Source of the DNA: Arsenicibacter sp965247375
GTDB taxonomy: Bacteria; Bacteroidota; Bacteroidia; Cytophagales; Spirosomataceae
DNA length: 64,000 nucleotides
Reading direction: 5' to 3'
NCBI GenBank assembly: GCA_965247375.1
Contig: CBDFHU010000097.1
Span: 1-64,000 of the forward strand
The position numbers and the translations under genes were made by a program. The notes below the pieces were generated by a model that saw only the letters and a list, made by a program, of their open reading frames with translations, did not search any database and was not told where the DNA came from. Of the stretch, positions 62,128 through 64,000 are shown one piece after another (position 1 is the first letter of the stretch; each line of letters opens with the position of its first letter).

Positions 62128-64000
62128 AACCAATTGTCGGTACCACGCTCGGGTCGTTGTTCTGCAGGATCAGCGGGATGGCGTTACTGCCGTCCGGCCG
62201 GAGGGCCTGCCCGTCGGTAGTGGGCGAAACCTGTGTTATCGGCGTTGCGCGTAAACGTATACTGCTGGTAGGCCGGGCTTTTCTGTACGAATGCATTGCT
62301 GACATCAAAGAACAAGTCCAGCGTGGCGCGGCGGTAGTTCCATTTTTTATCAATCCGGAAATCAAACTGACTGAAGTTGCCTAAGCGCAGTGTATTCAGC
62401 TGTGAATAATCGAGCAGGCCGCGGCCGACCGATTGAAAATTCTGCTGCGAGGCAACCAGATCAAACGGCGTATACGGAGCACCGCCGGCAAAAGCGGTAA
62501 CGCAGCCCCATTTCCCAGCCTTTGCCGAATTTCCGGCCCAGGAGACCCGAAACCAGATGGCGGTTATCCCAGGCAGATGGTACGAGCTTGCCGGAGTTAC
62601 CCGAAAACTCGCTGCGGACATAGGTGTAGGACAGAACGCAACAGGTTTTTGGTCAGTTTCTGCTGAAACAGAAACTCCATGCCGAATGCCTGTCCCTTGC
62701 CGTTACTGTTGACTGCTTCGTTGCCGATGGAACCGAAATCACCGCCCTGGTTGGCCAGCGAAATGCCGTCGCGGACCGATACCGGGTAGTTACTGTAACG
62801 TTTATAGAAGCCTTCCAAAGTAAAGCGGCGGCTTGGCTGCGGCAAATATTCGACCCTGCTACGTAATGATTCGAGTTGATGTATGTATTACTCTTGTTGG
62901 CAAACTGACCGGTTTGCGAGTCCTTATACCCTAAGACAGTGTAAACCGGCAGCTTGAAGTAACGGCCAACCGAGGCATTGACCGTCCATTTGCTGGTCAG
63001 GGCATATGACAGGGCCGCCCGCGGCGACAGGGTTTGCAGCGGATTCAGGCCGGTATCGGTAAAGGAGTTCATGTCGGTCCGGATACCTGCCGACACGCTG
63101 AGCCGGTCGTTGACAAAGCTTTTAGCTACCTGCCCGAATGCCCCGAACCGCCAGAAATTCAGGTCACTGGCGAAGTTCAGCACCACGGCCGGCTGAATAA
63201 CTGTCCCGTTGGCGGCCGTGATCTGGTTGCGGATTTTGTTGAACACCTTATTGTCGAACTGCACATACTGCGCCACTGCCCCGTACGAAAACTTCCAGCC
63301 ATCGACAAACCGGTTGACATCCAGCCGCAGCTTGTTTTCGATCTCATTTGAACTTGATGCCTAATGCCCGCCGTGCTTCATTGCCTTCCTGCCGGTCTTT
63401 CGAAGCGGTCGAGGCGGTTGTTGAAGTGATTGCGGCTGATGGCGAGGTTGATATAGCCTTTGTTAATCAGTCGTTTGATGGCGAAGCCTACGGTATAATT
63501 CCACTGGTTAATCGTCGGGTTCGAGCGAAGGATGTAATCGTTTTCGGGCGTCGATTCTTTGGGAACGGCAAAACTGAATTCGTCAATGGCACCGACGCCA
63601 AGCGCGGTAATGGTCGTTTTGGCGTTCAGCTTGTGGGTAACTTTGTACTGGAAATCCCAGTAGTTCGGACGGATGGGTAAATCCAGTGCCGAAAAGAGTA
63701 ACTGAAGATAAGAGGCGGGCGGGCTGAGGCAATAAAGTTTGTTTTCGATGACAGCGGGACCTTCGAGCGTGCCGGCCAGTTCGGTGCCGCTCAGCCGCAC
63801 GTTGGCCCGATAACCGCTCCTGATTGCCCTGCCGCTGTTTAAACTGAAATACCGAAGCCAGGGCATTGTCGTAACGCGCATCAAAACTGGACGATGACAG
63901 CGTTACGTCTTCGATGAAGGATACGTTGAGAATACCGGTCGGGCCGCCGGAAGCGCCTTGTGTTGAGAAGTGGTTGATCACCGGTATTTCGATGCCGTCG
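62111..64000 (-). pseudogene. TonB-dependent receptor, fragmented and running off the right edge
   Basis: The pieces in order from the right edge are: plug end (GPTGILNVSFIEDVTLSSSS, FDARYDNALASVFQFKQRQG), barrel with YWDFQYKVTHKLNAKTTITA, FAIKRLINKGYINLAISRNH, NFASDLNFWRFGAFGQVAKS, GIRTDMNSFTDTGLNPLQTL, RRFTLEGFYKRYSNYPVSVR, and the C-terminus RRATLDLFFDVSNAFVQKSP to SVVPTIGFIVEF. At least five frame changes are needed. The receptor would import a siderophore or other ligand across the outer membrane. It is not SusC-like in this part. The upstream half lies outside the window. Confidence 0.82.

Noticed and set aside
1..64000. CRISPR array, tRNA or rRNA genes, prophage
   Set aside because: No regular direct repeats with spacers, no cloverleaf or rRNA sequence and no phage structural cluster were seen. 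DUF4494 alone is not evidence of a phage.

Overview
The window looks like chromosome of an aerobic, polysaccharide-degrading Bacteroidota, most likely order Cytophagales (a Spirosoma/Larkinella-like member of the Spirosomataceae). Reasons: SusC/SusD outer-membrane pairs, a FecI-type sigma factor with a FecR anti-sigma factor and an STN-containing TonB receptor, LytTR regulators with LytS-type kinases, many secreted glycan enzymes, and Bacteroidota promoter boxes (TAnnTTTG) before pyrH and other genes. The genus is inference; no rRNA or tRNA gene was found.

Layout. 0-2.6 kb: a SusC-type receptor running off the left edge, a broken FecR gene and an ECF sigma factor. 2.7-6.7 kb: a LytTR response regulator and its sensor kinase (interrupted by an in-frame TAA), divergent from two membrane-protein genes, with a 20-bp tandem repeat between them. 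7-9.8 kb: a crotonase-fold enzyme, an AraC regulator, an antiporter remnant and a HxlR regulator with two palindromes. 9.8-14.2 kb: a fragmented secreted protein with a C1q-like end, a fragmented sulfatase and a DUF4886 SGNH-like protein. 14.4-16.3 kb: a PQQ-type sugar dehydrogenase lipoprotein and an ABM-domain membrane protein.

16.6-38 kb is a polysaccharide utilisation locus. The plus strand carries an MFS transporter, a fucose/arabinose-isomerase-like enzyme, SusC, SusD, a large unrecognised secreted protein, a GH106 rhamnosidase, a shrunken GH106 copy and an SGNH esterase. A convergent minus-strand group carries a propeller-like secreted protein, SusC, SusD and a GntR/UTRA repressor. A shared palindrome (ACTTAGTGC-type) lies before the transporter, the isomerase and the GntR gene, with a weaker copy before the sugar dehydrogenase. 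A pectin esterase, a GH43 gene and a GH51 remnant follow at 41-46 kb, so pectin or rhamnogalacturonan is the likely substrate. Between them (38-41 kb) lies a purple acid phosphatase and a GDPD-like/alkaline phosphatase fusion.

46-62 kb is mostly housekeeping or small operons: polysaccharide deacetylase, Lrp, CdsA, CPBP protease, DusB, EamA transporter, a four-gene operon (outer-membrane protein, S41 protease, sensor kinase, LytTR regulator), a biotinyl-domain protein, pyrH-frr, an FG-GAP protein, DUF4494 and truncated haemoglobin. The right edge holds a fragmented TonB receptor.

A warning for users: many genes are broken by single-base indels, usually one extra base in a short run (FecR, AraC, antiporter, the 24.3-26.8 kb gene, GH43, deacetylase), with dense clusters at 8.5-12.4 kb and 62-64 kb. 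In several the intact protein is restored by removing one base, which suggests sequencing or assembly error rather than true decay. The GH106 copy and the GH51 remnant are different: they have lost internal blocks.
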